A stretch of DNA of 61,756 nucleotides from Clostridia bacterium (lineage in GTDB: Bacteria > Bacillota > Clostridia > Peptostreptococcales > Anaerovoracaceae): NCBI GenBank assembly GCA_024403135.1, contig JAKSSK010000004.1, positions 1 through 61,756 on the forward strand. Direction: 5' to 3'. Below are positions 53,101 to 61,065 of this stretch, in pieces. The stretch's first letter is position 1. Each line of letters begins with the position of its first letter. The notes under the pieces are model-generated. The model searched no databases and was not told the origin of the DNA. It saw nothing but the letters and a program-made list of their open reading frames with translations. The translations under genes and the position numbers were made by a program.

Positions 53101-53866
53101 CACGAACTGCGAATTTGATTCGGCAAAGGCTATGAAGTTTGCTGGTGCTGAGCCGAAGATTATGGTAATCAGAAACCAGAATGCCGATGATATCGCTAGA
53201 TCAATTGAGGAAGTTGCTGCTGAAATGAAGACTTCGCAAATGGTATTCATTCCGGGCGGTTTCTCAGGCGGCGACGAACCGGACGGCTCAGGAAAGTTCA
53301 TTACAGCTTTCTTTAGAAATCCTCAGATTAAGGAGGAAGTTGAAAGTCTGCTTGAAAAGAGAGATGGCTTGATGCTTGGTATCTGCAACGGTTTCCAGGC
53401 ACTTATCAAACTTGGACTTGTTCCTTACGGAAAGATTATGGACACTGATGAAAATTGTCCGACATTGACATTTAATGATATCGCAAGACACCAATCAAAG
53501 CTTGTTCATACGAGAATCGCTTCAAACAAGTCACCATGGCTAGCTGATTTTAAGCCGGGCGACACCTTCACTGTTCCAATCTCTCACGGAGAAGGAAAGC
53601 TTATAGCGAGCGAAGAACTCGTTAGAAAACTTGCTGAAAATGGTCAAATCGCGACTCAATATGCGGACCTTAACGGCGAGCCAACTAATGATATACGATA
53701 TAATCCAAACGGCTCAGTTTGGGCTATCGAAGGTATCACTTCGCCTGATGGCAGAGTATTCGGCAAGATGGGACACGCAGAAAGAAAGGGATACGGCCTT
53801 TACCAAAATGTCCCTGGCGACCACGACATGAAGATGTTCGAATCGGCAGTGAAATACTTTAAATAG
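50141..53866 (+). CDS. purL: Phosphoribosylformylglycinamidine synthase, large single-chain form
   Basis: Converts FGAR to FGAM with glutamine. 1241 residues, the long form with fused glutaminase seen in proteobacteria and some clostridia rather than the PurS-PurQ-PurL set. N-terminal PurS-like region, then [16 protein letters not shown] and [29 protein letters not shown] of the synthase core, a second repeat ([12 protein letters not shown]), and a C-terminal class I glutaminase with [30 protein letters not shown] and nucleophile C1082 in LGICNGFQ. The usual His/Glu of the triad is probably in VPISHGEGK. It ends the pur operon. Confidence 0.96.
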   Translation: [1241 protein letters not shown]

Positions 53867-53872
53867 CGAAAG

Positions 53873-53921
53873 AAATGGCGCAAGCGGAACCCTACATAGT
53901 TCCGGCGAGCGCCATTTTTTT
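53873..53921 (+). terminator. Terminator of the purine operon
   Basis: ATGGCGC (53875-53881) pairs with GCGCCAT (53909-53915), with an inner stem GGAAC/GTTCC, then a run of seven Ts. The pseudogene frame begins immediately beyond it. Confidence 0.85.
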
Positions 53922-55038
53922 CTTATAATCCGCATCCAGATTTGTATGTTAAGGCTGGTGGCGTTAAGGTGTGCCTGTCAGACATGATAGACATGTGTAT
54001 GGCATCATTAAACACGTACATGACAACAATGTCACCATACAAAAATAAGTTCAAATTCGCAGACCTTACTACAGCACCTATGTCATTTATAGACGAACTC
54101 TACTATCAGCCTGGGTATGAAAGCGAAGATCTGAAGGCCTTGCTGAAAAAAGATTATAACTCCCTGGTTGGAACAAAAGATTCTTATTATTATCAGGAAC
54201 TTTACGAAATAGCAAAGAATAATCCAGGGCTATCTGAAACAATGATAGGTGTACCAGCGCCGACTGATATAAGTGATTTTAATAGTAAATTTGCACGGTT
54301 TTCAGTTGCTGTACCTTACAGAGTCGGAAGTTGGAAGGATATTGTTAAGACCAGCTTATATGAGAATTATAAGGACGAGAATGATCCGATTCAAAAATGG
54401 AACCTTTATTTCTTTATAGATCAACTTTCCGATAATACAAACGGCTTTGATAAAGACATTATGAATAAAGTTATAAGCGAAGATCCGGAGTGGCTTAATA
54501 TACCAGGAGCACAAGAGTATTATGAATGGCTGTTCCCAGGTTTACGAGACAAGCTAAAAATATATATGAAAATAATAAAGAGACATTCAAGACAGTTGAT
54601 TATAACGAAAAAGAAGTTCTAAAGGTATATAGAAAAGCACTGAACGAAAGAACCTTTAAACTGGATGAACTATATGCACTTCTTGATAATGCGGAAATTG
54701 CTAAGAAGAAGTATAACATCGACACATCTAGACCTTTCCTTGAACCCCAAAAGGCAAAGACTGAAGATTACCATATGATTCATTATCAGGTCCGCTTCAA
54801 CGGAGCAGCAGCAAGAGGATATGGTGTTCATCCAAGCCCTGCAGGAATTCAGACTAAGGCAAAGGCTATACTAAAAGCATATGAGACTAAATGGTCAACT
54901 ACAAATAAAATTCCTACTAGCGTTAAGAATACAGTTACAAAGGCAATAAAGAATGCTAGCAACACTATCAGCCAGATAGTAGGAACGGTAATCAACCAAG
55001 GATTACAATTATTGAAAAACCTTTGGACTCGTAAATAA
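53922..55038 (+). pseudogene. Broken SGNH/GDSL-type hydrolase gene, 5' end missing, one frameshift
   Basis: The coding frame is open from just after the pur terminator but has no start codon with a ribosome-binding site. It reads YNPHPDLYVKAGG and onward until about 54556, where the frame changes in a run of five As (54556-54560). Adding one A restores KLKNIYENNKETFK and the frame that runs to 55038. The C-terminal part has GYGVHPSPAGIQTKAKAIL, which resembles the His block of SGNH hydrolases, and YNP-plus-LN motifs fit that fold. The Ser block and the GxND block are missing with the 5' end. The product end (TSVKNTVTKAIKN) is amphipathic. Family assignment is tentative. Confidence 0.6.
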
Positions 55039-55043
55039 ACTTA

Positions 55044-55067
55044 AAACCCCGCCGGAAGGCGGGGTTT
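55044..55067 (+). terminator. Terminator after the pseudogene
   Basis: AAACCCCGCC (55044-55053), loop GGAA, GGCGGGGTTT (55058-55067); a strong stem that survives next to the broken gene. Confidence 0.85.
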
Positions 55068-55083
55068 GTTTATTCAAGAATTA

Positions 55084-55098
55084 GGGACGGTTCTTTTT
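55084..55098. repeat. Half copy of the GGGACGG repeat
   Basis: GGGACGGTTCTTTTT, identical to the arm of the palindrome at 38739 but with no second arm. It lies directly after the stop codon of the minus-strand amidase-like gene. Confidence 0.8.
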
Positions 55099-55099
55099 C

Positions 55100-56374
55100 T
55101 TATTTTTTATATCCGTGAATCTTTACTAGGCTGTAGTTGCCAGACAGGCTAGCAGCTATAGGCCAGTTTATTCTGTTGTTGGTGTTGGAGTTTATCAGGA
55201 TGTCTACCACCTGATCGTCAACTCTGAACACATCAATAACCACGTTGGTGTGGGAAATGTGGCCCTTTGACGAACCTACCTGAAGGATGTCTCCAGGTTC
55301 TGCTGAGTAGATGTTGGCATCCACTGTAGCAACTAGGCCTTTTCCCTTGTTGTTCTTAGCATATATGTTGAAGTAAGGAGCTCCTGTCCAGGAGTAGCTT
55401 CTGCCAGATTTAGCCGAGCTATTGTCTGCAGCACTATCGAAGTACTTCCAGATGTCTGGACCTTCTAGGTCCATAGGAATTCCACCAGCGTACATTACCT
55501 GGGAACCGAAGTTTTGGCAGTTACCACCTAGTTCATCGTATACATCCCAGTTATCCGTGTTGCGCTTTTTTACATACTTAGCTGCATATTCCTTGGCAGA
55601 CTGTCTATCGTAAGGCACATCGTACTTGACGTTATCGTAGGAAACTAGTCCCTTATTGAAGTTTTCAAGATCCTTTTCCCTCTTCTTCAGGTTCTTTTTA
55701 TACATTGCTAGAGCCTTGTCAAAGGCCTTATCAACAGAGCCTGTCTTTTCGAAAAGTCCGCTCATTCCCAATGTGAAATCGTCTTCCCTGTAGTAGGAAA
55801 CTATCTTCCAGCCATCATCCTTTACTAGCTCCATTTCACACGGCATCATGTATGACTCAGATGTAATGTCTCCTAAATATTTGAAGTTGAATTTGCTTGA
55901 TTCAGCGAACTTAATCTTCACTCCATTATCCGTAGCCTGGATATCCTGGTAGGTTAGATTGTACTGGATATTTTTAAGGCTTAGCTCTAGCGGGCTAAGG
56001 GACCTTGCTGTGATCATAAACCTTAGGGATGCCTGCCATAGCTTTGCCTCATTTCCTACTGGATCAGCAAAGAAACCTGTCATATCTGGAACGTAGGAGT
56101 CAATCTTTTCCTGGTCGTAGTCCCAGTAGTCCATAGGATCAGGTAGCTTGCTCTGAGCCCTGTAGAACTGGTTTAGGAAGTCTGTAATTGCTTCCTCACA
56201 CTGAGCATCTAAAACTTCCTGGCAGTCATACTCTGAACCTGCAAAGTAGTCGTGATTTCCATTCTGTATTATTGTATAAACGCCTTTTCCTATTAGGAAG
56301 ATAGCAAGCGCAACTATTACCGCTATTGCTATCTTAACCCAAGGCCTTAGTTTAGGCTTCTTCGTCTGTCTCAT
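55100..56374 (-). CDS. Membrane-anchored protein with Amidase_6-like domain
   Basis: 424 residues. A basic N-terminus and a membrane helix (VKIAIAVIVALAIFLIGKGVY) anchor it outside the cell. The N-terminal 200 residues contain an NTF2-like or stalk region without a recognised domain. A predicted amidase domain begins near residue 255 with YDRQSAKEYAAKYVKK and has the cysteine motif GGNCQNFGSQVMYAGGIPMD, then a histidine candidate in GHISHTNVVIDV. This plan fits cell-wall amidase/peptidase-like domains of Firmicutes; function is untested. The start overlaps the 3' end of dinB by 23 bases, so the two are coexpressed. Confidence 0.75.
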   Translation of the reverse strand: MRQTKKPKLRPWVKIAIAVIVALAIFLIGKGVYTIIQNGNHDYFAGSEYDCQEVLDAQCEEAITDFLNQFYRAQSKLPDPMDYWDYDQEKIDSYVPDMTGFFADPVGNEAKLWQASLRFMITARSLSPLELSLKNIQYNLTYQDIQATDNGVKIKFAESSKFNFKYLGDITSESYMMPCEMELVKDDGWKIVSYYREDDFTLGMSGLFEKTGSVDKAFDKALAMYKKNLKKREKDLENFNKGLVSYDNVKYDVPYDRQSAKEYAAKYVKKRNTDNWDVYDELGGNCQNFGSQVMYAGGIPMDLEGPDIWKYFDSAADNSSAKSGRSYSWTGAPYFNIYAKNNKGKGLVATVDANIYSAEPGDILQVGSSKGHISHTNVVIDVFRVDDQVVDILINSNTNNRINWPIAASLSGNYSLVKIHGYKK

Positions 56375-57569
56375 GTGTATTTCCTTCCCTTGTAACTCCT
56401 ATATCGCTCTTTAGTACCTGGCCAAAGGATATGGAATCCTTGCCAAATTTATCTCGTATTGTGTCCATAGCATTGTCCAGCCTGTTGTCCTCCTTGGCGA
56501 ACATGGATAGCTGCTGGGATATTCCTTCATCCTGCAGATTAATTGCAGTAAGGGTGATGAGCCTAATTGGCTTATTCAAATCCCAGGAACTTTCGATGAT
56601 GCTAAGGGCATACCTGTAAACATCTAAGGTTGAGTTTGTGGCCACATCAAGCTGCTTTTGCCTTGAAATGGTGGTGAAGTTTGGATCCTTAATATCCACC
56701 TTTATGCCGCCAGCCTTTAGGGCGTACTTCCTAAGCCTTGATGACACCGTATCTGACAGGGCCGACAAGGCCGTTTTTATGTCCTCTAAGCCCTCTAAAT
56801 TCCTTCTAAAGGTAATTCCATTACCTACGGATTTTACAGGCTCACGGTGGCTGTAGTGGTGAACTGGTGAATCCTCTAGGCCGTTGACGTAGTCATATAG
56901 CATGCCTCCCTGTTTACCCAGCATGGAGATTAGGGTAGTCCTAGGAGTGATGGCCATATCTCCAATTGTCATGATTCCCATGGACTTTAGCTTAGCTGCC
57001 GTAGCCTTTCCTACGAAGAACATATCTCCTACGTCCTGTGGCCATATGATAGATTTATAGTTTTCGCGGGTTATTACAGTGGTGGCATCGGGCTTCTTGT
57101 ATTCAGAGCCCATCTTTGCGAATATCTTGTTATATGATACACCAGCTGAAAGGGTAAGGCCCAGTTCCTTTTTTACGGTAGCACGAATATCGTCTGCAAT
57201 CTTCTTACCATCTCCCAGTAGCTTTTGGGATGCGGTAACGTCAAGCCAGGATTCGTCTATGCTGAAAGGCTCTACCAAATCGGTGTAGCGAAGATATATC
57301 TTGTTAATTTCGACAGAGTACTGCCTGTATTTATCGTGATGAGATGAAACCAGCTGAAGGTTGGGGCATTTCTTCTTTGCCTGCCAGATGGTCTCGGCGG
57401 TGGATACCCCGTACTTTTTCGCTATCTCATTTTTGGCCAGTATGATGCCGTGACGGCTAGTAGCATCACCTGCAACGGCCATAGGTTTATCCTTAAGCTC
57501 AGGGTGATCTAATAGCTCAACAGAGGCAAAAAAGCCGTTCATATCGCAATGTAAAATAACTCTGTCCAT
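56352..57569 (-). CDS. dinB: DNA polymerase IV (Y-family)
   Basis: Error-prone lesion-bypass polymerase. 405 residues. Catalytic residues in HCDMNGFFASVE (residues 5-16) and SIDESWLDVT (about 104), the helix-hairpin-helix region DVGDMFFVGKATAAKLKSMGI and a little-finger domain. The longer frame is rejected: ATG 57569 lies 6 bases after a TATAAT and has no Shine-Dalgarno (only TGGGGT between), so a leaderless mRNA is predicted. No LexA-like box is obvious. Confidence 0.94.
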   Translation of the reverse strand: MDRVILHCDMNGFFASVELLDHPELKDKPMAVAGDATSRHGIILAKNEIAKKYGVSTAETIWQAKKKCPNLQLVSSHHDKYRQYSVEINKIYLRYTDLVEPFSIDESWLDVTASQKLLGDGKKIADDIRATVKKELGLTLSAGVSYNKIFAKMGSEYKKPDATTVITRENYKSIIWPQDVGDMFFVGKATAAKLKSMGIMTIGDMAITPRTTLISMLGKQGGMLYDYVNGLEDSPVHHYSHREPVKSVGNGITFRRNLEGLEDIKTALSALSDTVSSRLRKYALKAGGIKVDIKDPNFTTISRQKQLDVATNSTLDVYRYALSIIESSWDLNKPIRLITLTAINLQDEGISQQLSMFAKEDNRLDNAMDTIRDKFGKDSISFGQVLKSDIGVTREGNTHETDEEA

Positions 57570-57575
57570 ACCCCA

Positions 57576-57604
57576 ATTATATTGCAATTTGAACCTTCAC
57601 GCAA
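57576..57604 (-). promoter_or_regulatory. Promoter giving a leaderless dinB mRNA
   Basis: Minus strand: TTGCGT (57599-57604), a 17-base spacer, TATAAT (57576-57581), then TGGGGT and ATG. The -10 to ATG distance is 6 bases, as at the racemase gene. Confidence 0.65.
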
Positions 57605-57611
57605 GGTAGAT

Positions 57612-57640
57612 TTGACTAAAGAGCCTTTTAAAGATATAAT
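57612..57640 (+). promoter_or_regulatory. Promoter of the DUF308 gene
   Basis: TTGACT (57612-57617), a 17-base spacer and TATAAT (57635-57640). Near consensus. Confidence 0.7.
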
Positions 57641-57670
57641 AATATGGATAATTTATGAGGAGGAATAAAC

Positions 57671-58372
57671 ATGAGATCATTAACCATATTGGTGGGAATC
57701 ATCCTGGTAGGCGTTGGCGTGTTCTCTGTAGCAGAGTACGGCGCAGGCTTTCTTGCAATAGCCTTCGTAGTTGGCATCGCCCTAATGCTTACAGGACTTG
57801 TTCTATGTTTTTCATATAGGAAGTTAAATCAGGATAAAGAGGAAGCGGTTCACTGGGTTCTAATAGAGGGCCTTACATCATTCCTACTTGGCCTTATCGT
57901 ATTCACAGGATACATCAATGCGGACATAGCAGTATCATCCGTATTTGGATTCTGGATTATGATTACAGGTATTAGAGCAGTAGTAATAGCCTACGACTCA
58001 TTCCAGCACGAGACATTTAAGTTCAACGTAGGTTTCGTACTAGGAACAGTAAACCTAATAGTAGGAATATTGGTATTCTTCAACAATGCTCTATTCACAG
58101 TATCCGTTTTAATGCTAGTAGGTGCTTGCCTAATCCTACAAGGACTTAACGTTATCAAGATCGGTAGCGAAATAACATACAAGAAACCTGATATTATCAA
58201 GACCAAGGAAGAATTGGTACAAGAGGCACAGGAAGAAGTTCTTGCAAAGAAGGCAGAAATGCACGAATCAATTCAGGCAGCAAGAGAAGCAAAGCAGGCT
58301 CTTGCAGAAGCACAGGAAGCTACTACAGCAGAAGAAATTCTTGGATTGGTAGATCAACAGACTGAGCACTAG
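57671..58372 (+). CDS. HdeD-like (DUF308) membrane protein
   Basis: 233 residues. About six hydrophobic segments arranged as repeated pairs (LTILVGIILVGVGVFSV, FLAIAFVVGIALMLTGLVL, TSFLLGLIVFTGYI, FGFWIMITGIRAVVI, and two more), as in HdeD/DUF308 proteins. A C-terminal cytoplasmic helix of about 55 residues rich in A, E and K (EELVQEAQEEVLAKKAEMH) is probably a coiled coil. GAGGAGGAATAAAC precedes the ATG. Function unknown; the E. coli relative is linked to acid stress. Confidence 0.8.
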   Translation: MRSLTILVGIILVGVGVFSVAEYGAGFLAIAFVVGIALMLTGLVLCFSYRKLNQDKEEAVHWVLIEGLTSFLLGLIVFTGYINADIAVSSVFGFWIMITGIRAVVIAYDSFQHETFKFNVGFVLGTVNLIVGILVFFNNALFTVSVLMLVGACLILQGLNVIKIGSEITYKKPDIIKTKEELVQEAQEEVLAKKAEMHESIQAAREAKQALAEAQEATTAEEILGLVDQQTEH

Positions 58373-58387
58373 CTCAGTCTTTTTTTA
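58359..58387 (+). terminator. Terminator after the DUF308 gene
   Basis: AGACTGAGC (58359-58367), loop ACTA, GCTCAGTCT (58372-58380), then a run of seven Ts. Confidence 0.9.
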
Positions 58388-58400
58388 CGAGAGGTGAACT

Positions 58401-59564
58401 ATGTACGATTTATGTGTAATAGGGGGCGGAGCATCAGGAATGGCCTGCGCCATCACAGCTAAGCTTAACGACCCTAGCTTAAAGGTAATAATCCTAGAAA
58501 AGAACGATAAACTAGGTAGGAAGATTTACGCAACAGGTAACGGTAGATGCAACATCACTAATCAGCAGTGCGATGAATTTAGGTTGGTACTATCCTTCTT
58601 TGAAAAGATAGGTGTACTTACAAAGCTGGAAGATGAGGGAAGGTTCTATCCATACAGCCAAGAAGCAAAGGAAGTTGTAAAGGCCCTGGAGTTTCAAATT
58701 GAAAACTTAGGTATAGAGATTAGGCTAGGCTACCAGGTTACTAAGGTAGAGGAAGGCTTCACAGTAAACGATGAGATAAAGGCTAAGAACCTTGTTATCG
58801 CAACAGGAGGAAAGGCAGCTCCAGAGTACGGCACTACTGGAGATGGATACGCCCTAGCAAAGAGCCTAGGACATAAGGTTACTCGCCTTGCTCCAGCCCT
58901 AGCACCAATAGAGTGCGTGGAAGATTTTTCACACCTTAAAGGGGTGAGAAGCGACGTTAACCTAACCCTATACAAGTCAGGCAAGGTCGTAGCTTCATCG
59001 GAAGGCCAGCTTCAGTTCATAAAGGACGGACTATCTGGAATATGCGCTATGGACCTATCCAGGGAAATTGAAATAGCAGATGATGAAACCATAGAGGAAG
59101 GCTTCATGAAGCACAGAATCTATGTGGACTTTATGCCAGAGATGGAAGATGAGCAGGTAATGGAGCTGCTTCTTGAGAGAAAGGCCATGAAAGGGGCAAA
59201 GGCAGCAGACCTTTTCAGAACCCTTTTAAAGGAGCAGGTGGCCTTAGATATTCTTAAGAAGGCATCCATAGATAGTGATACTATTGCTAAGGATTTAAAG
59301 AATGACGATCTAGAAAAGCTGGCCTTTCTAATTAAGAACTGGCAAGTAAATGTTAAGAAGGTGAAGGGCTGGAAGAATGCCCAGGTAACAAAGGGCGGAG
59401 TAGACCTAGAGGAGATAGACCTTTGGACTATGCGCTCAAACCTAATGGAAGGCCTATTCATCATAGGTGAGGTCATGGACTACGACGGTCCTTGCGGCGG
59501 CTTCAACCTTCAGAACGCATGGGAAACAGGAATTAAGGCAGGAGAGTTTATCGCAGGTGTATAG
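58401..59564 (+). CDS. FAD-dependent oxidoreductase, HI0933/YhiN family
   Basis: 387 residues. Dinucleotide-binding start DLCVIGGGASGMACAITA, LEKNDKLGRKIYATGNGRCNITN, LVIATGGKAAPEYGTTGDGYALA and the closing GGFNLQNAWETG belong to the HI0933 family, whose reaction is unknown. The enzyme probably binds FAD tightly. The start at 58401 has GAGAGGTGAA upstream. It overlaps the next oxidoreductase gene by 8 bases; the two are an operon. Confidence 0.9.
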   Translation: MYDLCVIGGGASGMACAITAKLNDPSLKVIILEKNDKLGRKIYATGNGRCNITNQQCDEFRLVLSFFEKIGVLTKLEDEGRFYPYSQEAKEVVKALEFQIENLGIEIRLGYQVTKVEEGFTVNDEIKAKNLVIATGGKAAPEYGTTGDGYALAKSLGHKVTRLAPALAPIECVEDFSHLKGVRSDVNLTLYKSGKVVASSEGQLQFIKDGLSGICAMDLSREIEIADDETIEEGFMKHRIYVDFMPEMEDEQVMELLLERKAMKGAKAADLFRTLLKEQVALDILKKASIDSDTIAKDLKNDDLEKLAFLIKNWQVNVKKVKGWKNAQVTKGGVDLEEIDLWTMRSNLMEGLFIIGEVMDYDGPCGGFNLQNAWETGIKAGEFIAGV

Positions 59565-61065
59565 AATAAGCGAGATAAAACTTAATATTGATGAGCCCAA
59601 GGATAGGGTAAGGGAAAAGATAGAAAAGAAGATCAGGTGTAAGGTATTAGATTACACCATCGTAAAGGAATCTTTAGATTCTAGGAACAAGGATAAGATC
59701 ATGTGGGTGTACACGGTAGACTTTACTGCAGATAGAAGGCTTAACCTTGAAGAGGCACCTAACATGGAATACGTTTTTCCTATCCACGGCAGCGAAAAGT
59801 TAAACCATAGACCGGTAGTAATAGGCTTTGGCCCTTGCGGCATGCTATGCGCTTTAGTGCTAGCCCAGGAAGGATATATGCCCATAGTCTATGAAAGAGG
59901 GCAAAGCCAGGAAGAAAGGGTTAAGTCAGTAGAGGAATTCCTTAAGACGGGAAAACTAAATCCTGAATCAAACGTACAGTTTGGAGAAGGAGGAGCAGGA
60001 ACCTTTTCAGACGGCAAGCTGACAACAGGAATAAAGGATAAGAGAATCCGTAAAGTGCTAAGGGAGTTTGTAAACTTTGGCGCCCCAGAGGAAATCCTAT
60101 ATAAGCAAAAGCCACACGTAGGAACGGATATACTCCGCAATGTGGTAAAGGGCATACGTGAAGAGATAATACGTCTTGGAGGAGAGGTAAACTTTAACTC
60201 AAAGCTTGAGGACATATGCTTTTCTGATGGAAAGCTTACTGGCATAGTGGTATCCGGTAAGAGGATAGAGACAGATGTGTTAGTTTTAGCCATAGGTCAC
60301 AGCGCAAGGGATACCTTTAGAATGCTAAAGGGTAAGCTAGATATGGAGCAAAAGCCATTTTCCATGGGCTTTAGAATAGAGCATCCTCAGGATCTAATAG
60401 ATATAGCTCAGTACGGAAAGCCAGCAAGAGAGCTAGGCCTACCTGCAGCCGACTACAAGCTATCCTGCCACACATCTAAGGGTAGAGGGGTATACACTTT
60501 CTGCATGTGCCCAGGTGGCCACATAATATGCGCAGCATCAAGTGAAGGCATGACTCTGACCAACGGCATGAGCTATTCAGATAGAGCATCCGGCAGGGCA
60601 AACAGTGCCCTTTTATGCGATGTAAGGCCTGAAGACTTTGAATCAGTAGATCCTCTTTCAGGAGTGGAGTTTCAGGAAAAGTACGAAAGGCTTGCCTTCG
60701 TAAACGGCGGAAAAAATTATGCCATGCCAAAGACTACACTGGGTGAATTTGTCAGCGGTAAGGAAAACCCTGTAACAAACTCGTTGCCAAACTTTGTAGT
60801 AGATAATATAATAGAAGCTGTGCCAATGCTTGGCAGAAAGCTTAAAGGCTTCGATAGCCCTGATGCTCTAGTGGTAGGCGTAGAGTCAAGAAGCTCATCG
60901 CCTGTAAGAATACTTAGAGACCAGGGATTACAAACAAAAATTAAGGGTATATATCCAGGGGGAGAAGGAGCAGGCTACGCCGGAGGAATCACTTCTTCAG
61001 CCTGCGATGGAATTAGGATTGCAGAACAGATAATATCAAAATACGGGGGTGAAAACATTGGATAG
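59557..61065 (+). CDS. FAD-dependent dehydrogenase, COG2509 type
   Basis: 502 residues. A small N-terminal domain (YRISEIKLNIDEPKDRVREK), then the FAD motif VIGFGPCGMLCALVLAQEGY and the diagnostic SNVQFGEGGAGTFSDGKL. The C-terminus has IYPGGEGAGYAGGITSSACD. Reaction unknown. Start GTG 59557, with GGAGAG about 11 bases before, overlaps the previous gene; a longer in-frame opening from 59467 reads into that gene out of frame and is rejected. Confidence 0.88.
   Translation: MYRISEIKLNIDEPKDRVREKIEKKIRCKVLDYTIVKESLDSRNKDKIMWVYTVDFTADRRLNLEEAPNMEYVFPIHGSEKLNHRPVVIGFGPCGMLCALVLAQEGYMPIVYERGQSQEERVKSVEEFLKTGKLNPESNVQFGEGGAGTFSDGKLTTGIKDKRIRKVLREFVNFGAPEEILYKQKPHVGTDILRNVVKGIREEIIRLGGEVNFNSKLEDICFSDGKLTGIVVSGKRIETDVLVLAIGHSARDTFRMLKGKLDMEQKPFSMGFRIEHPQDLIDIAQYGKPARELGLPAADYKLSCHTSKGRGVYTFCMCPGGHIICAASSEGMTLTNGMSYSDRASGRANSALLCDVRPEDFESVDPLSGVEFQEKYERLAFVNGGKNYAMPKTTLGEFVSGKENPVTNSLPNFVVDNIIEAVPMLGRKLKGFDSPDALVVGVESRSSSPVRILRDQGLQTKIKGIYPGGEGAGYAGGITSSACDGIRIAEQIISKYGGENIG

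Noticed and set aside
59467..59556. Longer N-terminus for the COG2509 dehydrogenase
   Set aside because: It lies wholly within the preceding oxidoreductase gene in another frame; GTG 59557 has a ribosome-binding site and family similarity begins there.
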